The notes: a model not told the origin generated them from the sequence alone. A DNA stretch of 64,000 bases from Gimesia benthica (GCF_009720525.1 NZ_CP043930.1:3566501-3630500), one strand, 5' to 3'. Positions 37,068-47,006 are shown, counted from the stretch's first letter. Program-made: numbers and translations.

Positions 37068-39320
37068 TTATTTAACCGAAGCGGTTTTCTCAACTGGTGG
37101 TGGCAGTTCTGTCTCGTTTTTCTCCACGGTCAGATCGTTACCGATGGTCAGGGTTAACCAGCCATCGTTGGCAACAATGTCTTTGATGTGCAGATAGACG
37201 GTCCGGTTTTCCAGTTTGGCTTTAACCTGGGCGTCTTCAACGCGATCCGGAAATGCCTTTTCCATTTTGTTGCGAACCACGCCAGAGCGGGCGATCTGAG
37301 AAGCAACGCTCTTGGGCCGCTCAACAGGAGACGATTTGATGGTTCCCCGTGTAATGGAAATCTTGTTGCCTTCAACTTTGAAGCTGAGAGGCACAGTGAT
37401 TTCCTGAGTCGGAACGGCGGTTTCGCCTTTCTGCTCAAATCCACAGCGTAAAATCAGGTTGAGTGTGTTATCACTGATCTTAACCCGGATCGGATCATGA
37501 TCATCGAATGCCAAGATATTGGGACCTTTGTCAGGATCAACGGGTGGACGCTGCAGCTTGACCTTGCGGCCCAGAACATCGGCGATCGATTTTTCAAACT
37601 CGGTGATCAGATCCTGATCGGAGATTTTACGGCCTTCCAGGTTCATCCGAGAGAGGCTGTTGTTCATCAGCGATTCGTGCATCTGCAGGACAACGCTCTC
37701 GTCGGCAGAGATCGAGAGTGGCGGCGAGTTAGCGGCCAGTTCTCCGGTATCCATCAGACGGGTGCGGACATAAAGGTGAGTATCGGTAGAAGCATAGCTG
37801 CGGGCAGACGGGAACAGGCCGTTGTCACGCAGACGCTTGTTGAACTTCTGACCGACTTCCTCGTTGGCTTTGGTGATGCGTTCGTCAACTTCTTCATCGA
37901 AGCGGGGACGAACCCGATCGCGAACACGCTGAGCGGCGATGGCTTCAGCTTCAGGACGCAGTTCTTCGGTGCGGCGGTATGCCATTTTGCGTCCCAGGCC
38001 AGCCAGCAGCGGGATGCCATCCAGCTTGGTGGAAGCACCAACGGTGGTGTTATTGGCCTGCACATCAACCCAGGCGGGCTGTGTGGTGAACAGGTCGCCG
38101 TTGAAGTTAATTTCTTTTGCACCCCAGATCTGGTGGTGACCAGAGGTGTAAATTGTAGCCTGGCTGGTCTGACCGGAGGTTTCACTGTTGGTGACACCGT
38201 TCAGAGTCAGAGCGAACCGCAAAGTCGCATCGCTGGGTTGGAAGTCGACACCAACTTCGGTGGTCGTCGCCTGGTTTCCGGTAACATAAGCACCGAGGAT
38301 ACAGTCAACAACAGGACCGGTTTCACAGGTACTGTCTTTAATCAGACGGTTCATAAAGTCTTCAGCGACCATAACCCGCAGGTTGTAGTTGAAGTAGTTA
38401 TTCCGCAGAGCAGTCGTCAGCGGCTCCAGACCACCTTCCAGCTCTTCACGCAGCAGAGCGTATGCTTTACGGGCTTCGAAAGCATACTTGCTGTTCTGGG
38501 TGACTTCGTATTCTTCCAGGTTTTCAACCAGGGCAGCGAGTTGTTCGCGAATCTTGCCTTTGTTGATCTGGTTTTTGCCTGGCTTGGCTTCTGCCAGGAA
38601 AGCGTTGATCGATTTTTCCAGGTCTTTGAATTGAGCACGGTTGAAGAACTTCCGCTGTTCGGCATCTTCAAGAGCTCCCCGGTTCTGGAATTTGGTTTTC
38701 AGAGCCTTGAGCAGATCCATCAGTTCGACTTCGGAATAGCTGTTTTTCAGCTCTTTCTGCAACTGGTTCAGCTGCAGGTAGTCAACCCAGCCATTTCCAT
38801 TCTGCAGGGTACCCAGGTATTTTTTGAGTGCTGTAGCAGCTGCTGCAACCTGGTTCTGCTTGGCTTTCATCTGGGCTGCTTTGATCGTTCCGATGTTGAC
38901 GTTCAAAGTTTTCAGAGCGGCATCAGCGATATCAACGCGACGCTGCAGGCTGCTGGCGTATTCGGCCAGGGCCGGCTGACCCTTGGCTTCGTCGATCTTC
39001 GCCTGCAGGCTCTTCAGAGTTGCCTGCTGCTGTGCAACGGGCATGTCCGATTCGTAGAGTTTTACAAGCAGGTCAGAAACCTGTGTGCTCCACTTGGCCC
39101 ATTTTCCCTCGAGACCTTCGGGGGCCTCGGAAATTCCTTCAGGAACTTCGGCTGGCAAGATGCCTTGCAGTCCGACATCCGCTTTTTCTGGCTTCTTATC
39201 TTCAACAGCCAGAGTGGTTGTGACAACCAGCGCGAGGCTGGCGATACCCAGTACAGCAAAACTGACCATACCATAATAAAGCGAGCTTTTTCTGGCTGGC
39301 TTGAATTCCTTGAGAAGCAT
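37068..39320 (-). CDS. Large membrane-anchored envelope protein, planctomycete-type hypothetical
   Basis: The ATG at 39320 (MLLKEFKPAR) gives 750 residues; a GTG at 39332 adds four. A basic start and one helix (about 15-40) anchor or export it. Then come long amphipathic helices (about 60-320; KSLQAKIDEAKGQPALAEYA and so on), a two-Cys beta-rich region (near CETGPVVDCILGAY), and a tail of beta strands. No catalytic site or named family is visible. The 640-bp upstream gap and the strong terminator suggest a well-expressed single-gene unit. It converges on the gyrase operon. Confidence 0.75.
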   Translation of the reverse strand: MLLKEFKPARKSSLYYGMVSFAVLGIASLALVVTTTLAVEDKKPEKADVGLQGILPAEVPEGISEAPEGLEGKWAKWSTQVSDLLVKLYESDMPVAQQQATLKSLQAKIDEAKGQPALAEYASSLQRRVDIADAALKTLNVNIGTIKAAQMKAKQNQVAAAATALKKYLGTLQNGNGWVDYLQLNQLQKELKNSYSEVELMDLLKALKTKFQNRGALEDAEQRKFFNRAQFKDLEKSINAFLAEAKPGKNQINKGKIREQLAALVENLEEYEVTQNSKYAFEARKAYALLREELEGGLEPLTTALRNNYFNYNLRVMVAEDFMNRLIKDSTCETGPVVDCILGAYVTGNQATTTEVGVDFQPSDATLRFALTLNGVTNSETSGQTSQATIYTSGHHQIWGAKEINFNGDLFTTQPAWVDVQANNTTVGASTKLDGIPLLAGLGRKMAYRRTEELRPEAEAIAAQRVRDRVRPRFDEEVDERITKANEEVGQKFNKRLRDNGLFPSARSYASTDTHLYVRTRLMDTGELAANSPPLSISADESVVLQMHESLMNNSLSRMNLEGRKISDQDLITEFEKSIADVLGRKVKLQRPPVDPDKGPNILAFDDHDPIRVKISDNTLNLILRCGFEQKGETAVPTQEITVPLSFKVEGNKISITRGTIKSSPVERPKSVASQIARSGVVRNKMEKAFPDRVEDAQVKAKLENRTVYLHIKDIVANDGWLTLTIGNDLTVEKNETELPPPVEKTASVK

Positions 39321-39332
39321 GTCTGATCGCAC

Positions 39333-39978
39333 TCCATCGGCAAAAGGACTCGAATCACGGAGGCCACCGTTAAACGGAAACAGGGCCTGTCAGGCCCGCG
39401 TTCTCTCGTGTGGTGGTGGAAACTACCGTTGTAAAATAAATTATCGTCATTTACCGGTCGGGAGTGTGTTGAATTCCTACATCCCAACCGGCATTCAACT
39501 AATCCAGCTTCATAACCTGCAAAACCCTGTCTGGAAGCAATTTCCAGAAATAGAATGTTCCACAGATCGAAATCTGGCGTTTTTTATTGGAGCGAATTTG
39601 AGCTGAAAACTCCGAGCAAATCTCCCAGACCCTGAAATCGATAGAGTCTGAGGTTGATTCTGCTTTAACTCTGGAGAGATCCAGATCATCATTCCATCTT
39701 AGCGCAGTCTAGTAGACCCGCAAATATTGTGCAATCAACCAAAGCACCTTGAACTCACAACATTAACAAAACGTACGAAAGTTCACTATTATTTCTAAAT
39801 CTGGTCTGATTTCTCAAGCCTTTTTTGCATTAGATGTCAAATTGCTCTCGAAACAGACTCTTTCTCAGTGTGAAAACCGGGAATCACTCACGGTTCGATT
39901 TGGAATTTGAGCCCCCTGCCCTTACATTGATGATTTCAGAAACGGAACCATTCAGCTTCGCTTGGAAAGGATTTTGAC
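39333..39978. other. Gene-free divergent promoter region (646 bp)
   Basis: Short frames here have no coding character. The region is A/T-rich in its right half and separates the envelope-protein gene from the helicase gene. It must hold promoters for both. Only a weak AAAGGA ahead of the TTG helicase start can be pointed out. Confidence 0.5.
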
Positions 39979-42246
39979 TTGGATTTTCAGCAGGTCCTCA
40001 CACCGGAACAATACGCTGCCGTCAGCCATCACCAGGGACCACTGCTGGTACTGGCCGGACCCGGTTCGGGAAAGACGCGCGTCATTACTCACCGGATTGC
40101 CTCGCTGATCCAGGCAGGCGTGCCCGCGAATCAGATACTGGGGATTACCTTTACCAATAAAGCCTCGGATGAAATGGGCGAACGGGTCCAGCAGCTGATC
40201 CCCGGCATCCGCGTGGAAATCTCGACCTTCCATAAATTCTGCGTCCGCATTCTGAGACGCTACGGCAGAGCCGTGGGCCTCGACAGTAACTTCTCGATTT
40301 TTGATACGAGCGATCAGCAACAGCTAATTCGTTACGTGCTCAATGAACTGGACATCGACACGGTTGCCTACAATCCCTCGACGATGGCAGGCATGATCAG
40401 CCGTGCGAAGAATGACCTGATCACCGCAGAGCGATATGCGGAAGCGTTTCAGGAATCGATCGGCGATCACCTGCAGGCGGTGGCCGCACGAGTCTACCCC
40501 GTCTACCAGCGACTGCTGCTCGAATCGAACGCCGTCGACTTTGATGATCTGCTGCTACACGTTGCCAGCCTGCTCAAGGGGTCTCCCGAACTGCGGGCCA
40601 CCCTCGATGAACGTTATCAATATATTCTGGTAGACGAGTACCAAGACACCAACCTGGCACAATACCAGATCGTGATGGGACTCTCACTCAACACCCGCAA
40701 TCTGTGCGTCACCGGCGATCCGGATCAGTCCATCTATGGCTGGCGTGGTGCTAAGATCGAAAACATTCTGCAGTTCGAACGCGACTTCCCGGACTGCCAG
40801 ACGATCCGACTCGAACAGAACTTTCGCAGTACGAAAGAAATTCTGCGCGTCGCCGACAGCCTGATTGTGCACAACCAGCGACGAAAAGCCAAAACGCTGT
40901 TCACCGAGAACCCGGAGGGAACACCGGTCGAACTGCTCACCTATAATGACGAGCGACAGGAGGCGGAAGAGATCGCCCTGCATATCCGCCGCGCCGTCGA
41001 CCGGGGTGAATATGACTATACCGACTTCGCCATCTTTTACCGCGTGAACTCGCTCTCCCGCGAACTGGAACTGGCGCTGGCGCGACATAAAATTCCTTAC
41101 CAGCTCGCAGGCAGTGTCGCGTTTTACGAACGGACGGAAGTCAAAGACCTGCTGGCGTACCTCAAGCTGATTAACAATCCGGATGACCGCGTGGCGTTTG
41201 GCCGGATCGTGAATAAGCCGCTGCGGGGGATCGGTAAAACCACACAAAGAAAACTCATCCGCTGGGCAGACGAAAAAGGAATCAGTCTGCTCGAAGCCGC
41301 GCACCAGGCCGCAGACTGTTCGACGCTGTCCAAGCGGGCCGCGACGATGGTTGCCCGATTCGCCAAAATGATCTCCGGATTTTCACTGGCCGACACCGGG
41401 TCTGTGGCCCAGCTGATGGAAGTGGTCATCGACAGCACACGTATGATCGACAGCTGGAAAGAGAGTCCGGATGAAGACGATCAACAGCGGATCGCCAACG
41501 TGAACGAGCTGGTCTCCACCGCCCGGAAGTACGACCAGATCTTTGGTGACGAGACGACTCTGGAGGGGTTCCTTGAAGTCAGCACCCTCGCCAGCGCCAC
41601 CGATCAACTGGATGCGGAATCGGGTCAGGTGACACTGATGACGCTGCACGCCGCGAAGGGGCTGGAGTATCCGGTCGTCTTTATTATCGGCGTCGAACAG
41701 AATCTGATCCCTCACGAACGGGTGCTCCGCGAAGAGCTCCGTGATGGTCTGGAAGAGGAACGACGGCTGTTCTTTGTAGGTATCACCCGGGCCGAACAGT
41801 GTCTGTACCTGACACAGACACGCGAACGCTCTCTGCGCGGGCGTCCCTGGCGGACGATCACCAGTGACTTCCTGAAAGAGATCGATGTCGAAGTCAAAGA
41901 CATGACCGATTTCCTGGGAGAGCACCGCTCGCATTTCGATGATTTCGTCGAGTCCGTTAAACGGGGTGAGGTCGACACCGAGGCACTGAAGGCGGCGACT
42001 CCCCAGAAAAAACCCCTGCTGATGACCGGGGCTGACCTGCTGAAGCAAACCCCCGAAGCAGCCGAACTCCCGCAGGGTTTCTCGGTGGGCATGCGGGTAC
42101 GTCACCCGCGATACGGAGTCGGTACCGTCATGGGCATCAGCGGTTTTGCCCGCAAACGCATGGTGACAGTGCTCTTCGACGAAATGGAAGAGGGGCAGAC
42201 CTTTGTCGCCGCCCATTGTCCGCTACAACCGTTGGGACTGCGCTAA
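39979..42246 (+). CDS. pcrA: UvrD/PcrA/Rep-type superfamily 1 DNA helicase
   Basis: TTG is the only plausible start in frame, because an in-frame TGA lies 48 bp upstream with no ATG or GTG between. The 755 residues hold all SF1A motifs: Walker A AGPGSGKT (26-33), DEYQDTN (motif II), GDPDQSIYGWRGA (III), QNFRS (IV), HAAKGLE (V) and VGITRAE (VI). A Tudor-like C-terminal tail (RHPRYGVGTVMGI) is typical of PcrA/UvrD and binds RNA polymerase. It unwinds DNA 3'-5' in nucleotide excision repair, replication restart and displacement of RecA. A xerC/D gene follows 140 bp downstream. Confidence 0.92.
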   Translation: MDFQQVLTPEQYAAVSHHQGPLLVLAGPGSGKTRVITHRIASLIQAGVPANQILGITFTNKASDEMGERVQQLIPGIRVEISTFHKFCVRILRRYGRAVGLDSNFSIFDTSDQQQLIRYVLNELDIDTVAYNPSTMAGMISRAKNDLITAERYAEAFQESIGDHLQAVAARVYPVYQRLLLESNAVDFDDLLLHVASLLKGSPELRATLDERYQYILVDEYQDTNLAQYQIVMGLSLNTRNLCVTGDPDQSIYGWRGAKIENILQFERDFPDCQTIRLEQNFRSTKEILRVADSLIVHNQRRKAKTLFTENPEGTPVELLTYNDERQEAEEIALHIRRAVDRGEYDYTDFAIFYRVNSLSRELELALARHKIPYQLAGSVAFYERTEVKDLLAYLKLINNPDDRVAFGRIVNKPLRGIGKTTQRKLIRWADEKGISLLEAAHQAADCSTLSKRAATMVARFAKMISGFSLADTGSVAQLMEVVIDSTRMIDSWKESPDEDDQQRIANVNELVSTARKYDQIFGDETTLEGFLEVSTLASATDQLDAESGQVTLMTLHAAKGLEYPVVFIIGVEQNLIPHERVLREELRDGLEEERRLFFVGITRAEQCLYLTQTRERSLRGRPWRTITSDFLKEIDVEVKDMTDFLGEHRSHFDDFVESVKRGEVDTEALKAATPQKKPLLMTGADLLKQTPEAAELPQGFSVGMRVRHPRYGVGTVMGISGFARKRMVTVLFDEMEEGQTFVAAHCPLQPLGLR

Positions 42247-42386
42247 CCGGCCCCGCGTTCATGGCATCTGACGCATCCTTCCGATAAAGCCTCTGGTCCC
42301 CGCTGCGCCGTCTGTTAAACATGAAGTAGCAGACAGTGACATCTGCGCAGCAGCGACGTTGGACTCATCTGAAGCGAAGGACTTGC

Positions 42387-43337
42387 ATGCCTCCCCGAAA
42401 GCGACCGCCGGCAAATTCAAAATTCCAGGTTCGCAAACCGGCCGATCCCGGCGTGCATCTGGAACCGTTCCTGAATTACCTGGAAGCCGAATGTGGAATG
42501 GCGGCCAACACCGTCTCTGCCTATCGCTCCGATATCACACAGTTTCTGGACTGGTACCGCAGTCAGCCCTCCTGCCCCTTGAGCCAGGTCGATCTGAAGT
42601 TTCTGAGCGGGTATCTGCAACACCTCAATAAACGCCGACTGGCCGCGACGACTGTTTCACGACACCTGGTGACGATCAAGCTGTTTTTCCGCTACCTCGT
42701 CCTGGAAGGAATTCTCGCGGAGAGCGTCGCCGATCTCTTGAATTCCCCCAAGCTCTGGAAGTATCTGCCGAAGGTCCTGAGCCCTGAGAAAGTCAACGAA
42801 CTGTTGATGGCTCCCTGCAATGCCGATCGGTATCCGCTCCGCGACCGAGCGATTCTGGCGATGATGTATGCCACCGGCTGTCGAGTGAGTGAGATCGTGA
42901 ATCTCCCGCTGGACTCTGTCAAACTGGCGGAAGGCTATGCACGCTGTGTAGGTAAAGGGAACAAGGAACGCATGGTTTCACTGAACCCCGTTGCGGTGGC
43001 GGCCGTGGAAGCCTACCTCAAGTATGAGCGTCCCGACCTCACCCGACGCAACCCGGCAGAGCAGGCGCTGTTCCTGGGTCGAGGCGGTAAACAGCTCTCC
43101 CGGATCATGGTCTGGAACATCGTCAAGAAAAACGCGGCCCGCGTCGGCTGCAGTAAAGAGGTCAGCCCGCATACGCTCCGGCACAGTTTCGCGACCCACA
43201 TGATGGCCGGCGGTGCCGAGATCCGCGCGCTGCAGGAACTGCTGGGACACGCGAATATCCGTACAACCCAGATTTATACCCACGTGGATCACAGCCGCCT
43301 GAAAGCGGTACACCAGATGTATCATCCCCGCGGCTGA
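42387..43337 (+). CDS. xerD: Tyrosine recombinase XerC/XerD
   Basis: The ATG at 42387 (MPPRKRPPAN) gives 316 residues, close to the usual 300. The SAM-like N-terminal domain is at 26-110. The catalytic domain has Arg166 (ATGCRVSEI), Lys190 (GKGNKER), His262 and Arg265 (HTLRHSF), His288 (LLGHANI) and the nucleophile Tyr297 (TQIYTHV). All are present, so the enzyme should be active. It resolves chromosome dimers at dif together with a partner Xer. XerC and XerD cannot be told apart from sequence alone. It is not next to any integron or mobile element. Confidence 0.9.
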   Translation: MPPRKRPPANSKFQVRKPADPGVHLEPFLNYLEAECGMAANTVSAYRSDITQFLDWYRSQPSCPLSQVDLKFLSGYLQHLNKRRLAATTVSRHLVTIKLFFRYLVLEGILAESVADLLNSPKLWKYLPKVLSPEKVNELLMAPCNADRYPLRDRAILAMMYATGCRVSEIVNLPLDSVKLAEGYARCVGKGNKERMVSLNPVAVAAVEAYLKYERPDLTRRNPAEQALFLGRGGKQLSRIMVWNIVKKNAARVGCSKEVSPHTLRHSFATHMMAGGAEIRALQELLGHANIRTTQIYTHVDHSRLKAVHQMYHPRG

Positions 43338-43348
43338 TGCGCGGCGGG

Positions 43349-44290
43349 TTAAAACGCTTTTTTCATCAGCTTTCCATCCGCGCGGTTCCCCAGCTGATGC
43401 AACAGCGGCGCGTCGATACTCTCTGAAATGAACTGCACCCTGCCATCTCCAAAGCCGAAATGGGCGCCCCCCACATGATAGCTGCCGAAGCCCCCCATCT
43501 TCAGTAGTACGTCACCCTTGTTTTTCTCAGAATCAGCATCCGAATCCGGCTCCAGCCCGGGAGGTTGAGTGTACCTGTTGTCTCTCCCCGGTTTGTCCCG
43601 ATTGATAGAGCTTGTATTCCGCAATGTTGCAGAGGTGCCGGATAACCACCCCAGATTGTCTTTGGTATAGAAGTGTTCGCCGACAAAAATCGTGTTAGAA
43701 CTGCCGTCTGTAATCTGGTCATAACGGATGCTGCTGTTGAGAAACATCACGCCGTTATTCGCGCTGTCCAGCGGTGCTTCAGTACCGTTATAACAGGCAC
43801 CGTAATTAGTCTGATACAGTTGGACGCCTTCTTCAGAACTCGCGTAAGTGTAACTGTTCATCGGGTCGGAGGGACAATGCAAAACGACCATCTGCACTTC
43901 GCGGACGTCCTTGTTGGCGGGTGCATACACGCTCTGCTTGAAGTCGATGTGCTCGAACACAGACGGCTGATCCAGATACGGCATCAGCCCCGACAGCCAG
44001 TTCATGTGATACCCCTTGGGTTCATTCTTGATGGGACCGGTATCGTTATAGACACCCGCCGGCAGCATTTCGTACGCCATCTCGTAATTCTGCAGCGCCA
44101 GGCTGATCTGGACGAGGTTGTTCTTGCAGGTAACCCGTCGCGCTGCTTCACGGGCCTGCTGAACCGCAGGCAGGAGCAGTGCGATTAAAATCGCGATAAT
44201 GGCGATGACCACCAGCAGCTCAATCAAGGTGAAGCCAGGTCGTCGCCGTTCACAGGCACTGCGAAATCGGAAAGGAACTTCGTTCTTCAT
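43349..44290 (-). CDS. DUF1559 pilin-like protein of the secretion locus
   Basis: The 313 residues start with a prepilin leader ending RRPG|FTLIELLVVIAIIAIL (about 18-35). The DUF1559 core follows (CKNNLVQISLALQNYEMAYE), and the C-terminal DG block is FGFGDGRVQFISES. It is the last gene of the ten-gene minus-strand locus that encodes a GspE/GspF machine, so it is the best candidate for that machine's major (pseudo)pilin; no GspG-type protein is present. It converges on xerD with an 11-bp gap. Confidence 0.9.
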   Translation of the reverse strand: MKNEVPFRFRSACERRRPGFTLIELLVVIAIIAILIALLLPAVQQAREAARRVTCKNNLVQISLALQNYEMAYEMLPAGVYNDTGPIKNEPKGYHMNWLSGLMPYLDQPSVFEHIDFKQSVYAPANKDVREVQMVVLHCPSDPMNSYTYASSEEGVQLYQTNYGACYNGTEAPLDSANNGVMFLNSSIRYDQITDGSSNTIFVGEHFYTKDNLGWLSGTSATLRNTSSINRDKPGRDNRYTQPPGLEPDSDADSEKNKGDVLLKMGGFGSYHVGGAHFGFGDGRVQFISESIDAPLLHQLGNRADGKLMKKAF

Positions 44291-44369
44291 TTCAATTCCC
44301 CGGACTGTAGTTTCAATGATGTTTTATAAAGCATGATCTATGACATTCGATTCAAAATAAAAGTAACAC

Positions 44370-44783
44370 TTATAATATGATTTTCCGGGTCCGGGTGACG
44401 CTGAACGTTTCGTCTTCCGGATAGCGAATGCGGGCTTCAATCGACAGCCGATCTGTTTTCTTCGCCGGCTTGAGCTGAATCACAGCAGAAGCAGCATAGC
44501 GGGTCCCCAGATCTTCCGGCCTGATTTCCCAGACCTCGCCTTTATAGTTCGGGTTTTTCAATCGCTGTTCGACGGCCCGCTCCAGTGCTGACTCAGCCAG
44601 CCATTCTGCCTGAACGCGTAGCTGCTCCCGGATGACCTGCCGACGTTGCATCAGGGCTGACTTTAATAAGGAAGCCAGCAGCATGGTGACGATCAGCAGA
44701 CAAACCATCACCAGAATCAGGACCGCGCCACGACGGGTCGCCTGCCGGTTCTGGGGAGTCTGTCGATTGACTATATTCTGCAT
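44370..44783 (-). CDS. PilX/GspK-like minor pilin
   Basis: A 137-residue protein with an Arg-rich start and one hydrophobic helix at about 20-42 (GAVLILVMVCLLIVTMLL), then a long helix (REQLRVQAEWLAESALERAV) and a short beta-rich domain. The lone helix with a following 'AE..A..RA' stretch recurs in PilX/GspK minor pilins, although the usual cleavage motif is weak (RRG|AVLILVM). The pilus role is supported mainly by its position between prepilin genes and the DUF1559 pilin gene. Confidence 0.62.
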   Translation of the reverse strand: MQNIVNRQTPQNRQATRRGAVLILVMVCLLIVTMLLASLLKSALMQRRQVIREQLRVQAEWLAESALERAVEQRLKNPNYKGEVWEIRPEDLGTRYAASAVIQLKPAKKTDRLSIEARIRYPEDETFSVTRTRKIIL

Positions 44784-44795
44784 GGGTTTGACCTG

Positions 44796-45413
44796 TCAGT
44801 TCGTCTGGTTTGTTTCTTTTTCCGATTGCTCGAAAGAAATTTGTGTCAGCCGATAATTACGGCCAATTGTGGAGAGCACGGCAAGTTCGTGAGCCGCTCG
44901 GGGGCGACTCTCCGGCGTGTTCCCACTCTCCTTGTCCGGCAGGACCAGGGAACCGGGCTCCCGAATGCTGATGCCTGCCTGATTCAACCGCTGCTGCTGG
45001 ATAAAATGTGCCTCGCTTCCTGCGGGAACATAGAACATATCTTCGTGTAGAACTTTCCCTTCCCGGCTGACTACGCGATCGATGCGGAACTCCTCGATCC
45101 GCCAGGTAATCTGTTCCCCGCCCGGCTTCAGGATAACCAGTGTTTTCGGGTTGGCCACTTTCTCCGGTTCCAGCTGCACTGATTCTGCAGCATGAATGTC
45201 ATCACGGAACAGTCTTGAGAAACGCTGGAAAGAGGCCCCCAGCCAGACCGCCTCACTCGATTCCCGCTCGGCCCGCATGATGGTGTGCAGCGTGGTCATG
45301 CTGAGGCCCATCAGCACCGTCGCAATCGCCATGGCCACGACGACTTCCACCAGAGATATTCCGGGCGGAATGCCGTGCTGCCTGATCGAGATCATAAATC
45401 CACGTCGTCGCAT
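44796..45413 (-). CDS. Pseudopilin, GspJ/PilW-like
   Basis: The start overlaps the previous stop by one base (TAATG). The 205 residues have a short leader, IPPG|ISLVEVVVAMAIATVL (prepilin cleavage followed by Glu five residues later), and a large C-terminal beta domain, as in GspJ. It lies between a PilV/GspI-like gene and a PilX/GspK-like gene, the typical minor-pilin order. It probably helps prime pseudopilus assembly. Confidence 0.75.
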   Translation of the reverse strand: MRRRGFMISIRQHGIPPGISLVEVVVAMAIATVLMGLSMTTLHTIMRAERESSEAVWLGASFQRFSRLFRDDIHAAESVQLEPEKVANPKTLVILKPGGEQITWRIEEFRIDRVVSREGKVLHEDMFYVPAGSEAHFIQQQRLNQAGISIREPGSLVLPDKESGNTPESRPRAAHELAVLSTIGRNYRLTQISFEQSEKETNQTN

Positions 45414-45880
45414 TACTGCTTACCCTTTGGGGAGACCCAGGAAGTTAAGCGTACCGGCTGCTGGATGAGACCACGCTGATCTCGCCAGCCCAGCTGAATC
45501 TGAATTTTTTTCATCAGTGGTAGATCTTTCGTCTCCTGGATGCGAATCTTCAGGTCAGCGTCAGGGAGTTGCTTCAAGGCACTCTCCGAGAGTGCGAACT
45601 TGTCGACCGTTGCCTGCGTCATCTCCGGAAATGGCAGGGCTACGGTCCGTTCCATCAGGTTTTCCACTTCGACCAGCGCGACCTGTCTCTGCTCGGACTG
45701 TCTCTGTTCGCGATGGACCCAGTAAATCGAAGGCACCACAATCATGAAGACGGTCGTCAGCAGAACTCCCGAGACCATCATTTCAATCAATGTGAATCCC
45801 AGACGTCTACGCAGCTTTGGCCGAGTAACCGCTGAGAAATCCTGTTTCTGTCGATACTGTATTCGCACTATGCAACCCAT
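45413..45880 (-). CDS. Pseudopilin, GspI/PilV-like
   Basis: These 155 residues start with a basic leader and RRLG|FTLIEMMVSGVLLTTVFM (about 27-46), a standard prepilin site with Glu5. The soluble part is short and helical, then a small beta domain. It follows a GspF gene by 10 bp and overlaps the next gene by one base. It is most likely a minor pseudopilin. Confidence 0.8.
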   Translation of the reverse strand: MGCIVRIQYRQKQDFSAVTRPKLRRRLGFTLIEMMVSGVLLTTVFMIVVPSIYWVHREQRQSEQRQVALVEVENLMERTVALPFPEMTQATVDKFALSESALKQLPDADLKIRIQETKDLPLMKKIQIQLGWRDQRGLIQQPVRLTSWVSPKGKQ

Positions 45881-45890
45881 GCCCGTGGGA

Positions 45891-47006
45891 TTATGCCAGG
45901 TGATGAACCAGGCTGATCAATGGTAAAAACAAACCAATCACAATAATTCCAACCAGGGCTCCCAGCCCTACAATAAACGCTGGTTCCAGATATTCGCGTA
46001 CCAGCATCATCCGATAATTTATCCGCCGTTCGATGCTTTTCGCGATCGCCTTCAATGCCCAGCTCAGGTTCCCCGCCCGCTGGGCTGACTGCAGCAGCCG
46101 CACCTCACTGGGTGTTAACAGACTAAAATCATGCAGGGCCGTCCAGCAGTCGTTTCCTTTGTGAACATCCTGCAGAATTGCTTCAAAGCGTTCTGCCAGC
46201 AGTCGGTTATTCGAAGTATGTGCCAGGGTCTCGAATGCCCCCATTAATGGGCGCCCCGATTCGGTCGTGACATGCAGGAACCGAAGTACATCCGGCGCCC
46301 TGCCCCGCGGATAGAGCAGGCCATAGACAAACGCAGGGCGCCAGCCGTTCTCCAGGAAGCCGCGGCGCGTCAGTATTTTCTGCATGATCCACAACAGTAA
46401 AATCGCAACCGGCAGAACATAGAAATATTCAATGACAAAATCATTGGCTTCAATAATATTCAGCGTCAGGCCCGGCAGTTCTACTTCGAAATCATGGAAG
46501 ATCTTTTTGAACTTTGGGATGATCCAATAGCCGATAAATAACAGGTTCAGCGCGACAACCAGGAAGACCGCCAGAATATAAAGCAGAACGCCTGCACGGC
46601 TCCGCACCTGCTCAGTCCGTTCCGCCATGCAGACTTCCGAAGCCAGCGAAAGCGCCGAGGGCAGCGTGCCCGATTCTGCTCCTGCTTTCACCAGGAAAAA
46701 CGCATTCGCTGGCAGCAGATCCGGCACCTTATCGATGGCATCCGCCAGGGGAACTCCACTGCGGAGCAAATCCACGAGACGGGAAATCTGCAGTCTCCAG
46801 CGGCCATGCACGTCTTTTTCGAAGGTCTCAAGCACGTCGATCAACGACAGCTGTTTCTCCGTAGCCACTGCCAGAATTCTCAAGAGCGCCATCTGCTGTG
46901 AATGGGTGACACGTCCCGGAAGCCAGCGTGGTCCACGCAGGAGCGGACGATTGCCCCAGCGCCACAACTGATTCAGAGAATTAAAACGGGACGGCTTATT
47001 CATCAA
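45891..47006 (-). CDS. GspF/PilC-family inner-membrane protein (third copy)
   Basis: This 371-residue protein has two GspF cytoplasmic domains (about 55-160 and 245-340) separated by membrane helices at about 180-205 and 215-235, with a third at the C-terminal end (FIVGLGALVGIIVIGLFLPL). The motif GTLPSALSLASEV belongs to the family. The N-terminal 60-residue extension seen in classical GspF is missing. Such proteins sit in the inner membrane and connect the ATPase with the pilus. It is one of three in this locus. Confidence 0.85.
   Translation of the reverse strand: MMNKPSRFNSLNQLWRWGNRPLLRGPRWLPGRVTHSQQMALLRILAVATEKQLSLIDVLETFEKDVHGRWRLQISRLVDLLRSGVPLADAIDKVPDLLPANAFFLVKAGAESGTLPSALSLASEVCMAERTEQVRSRAGVLLYILAVFLVVALNLLFIGYWIIPKFKKIFHDFEVELPGLTLNIIEANDFVIEYFYVLPVAILLLWIMQKILTRRGFLENGWRPAFVYGLLYPRGRAPDVLRFLHVTTESGRPLMGAFETLAHTSNNRLLAERFEAILQDVHKGNDCWTALHDFSLLTPSEVRLLQSAQRAGNLSWALKAIAKSIERRINYRMMLVREYLEPAFIVGLGALVGIIVIGLFLPLISLVHHLA

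Noticed and set aside
37497-39326. 609-residue open frame on the plus strand opposite the envelope protein
   Set aside because: It is antisense to a gene with clear signal, helices and terminator. Its translation is Phe/Gln-rich with no family pattern, as shadows of biased codon use often are.
39601-39978. Small open frames in the A/T-rich gap before the helicase
   Set aside because: No homology-like pattern, no start context and no neighbour link.
42387-43337. Possible mobile-element or integron integrase
   Set aside because: The recombinase has XerC/D length and motifs, and no att-like repeats, tRNA end or transposase is nearby. It fits the housekeeping role.
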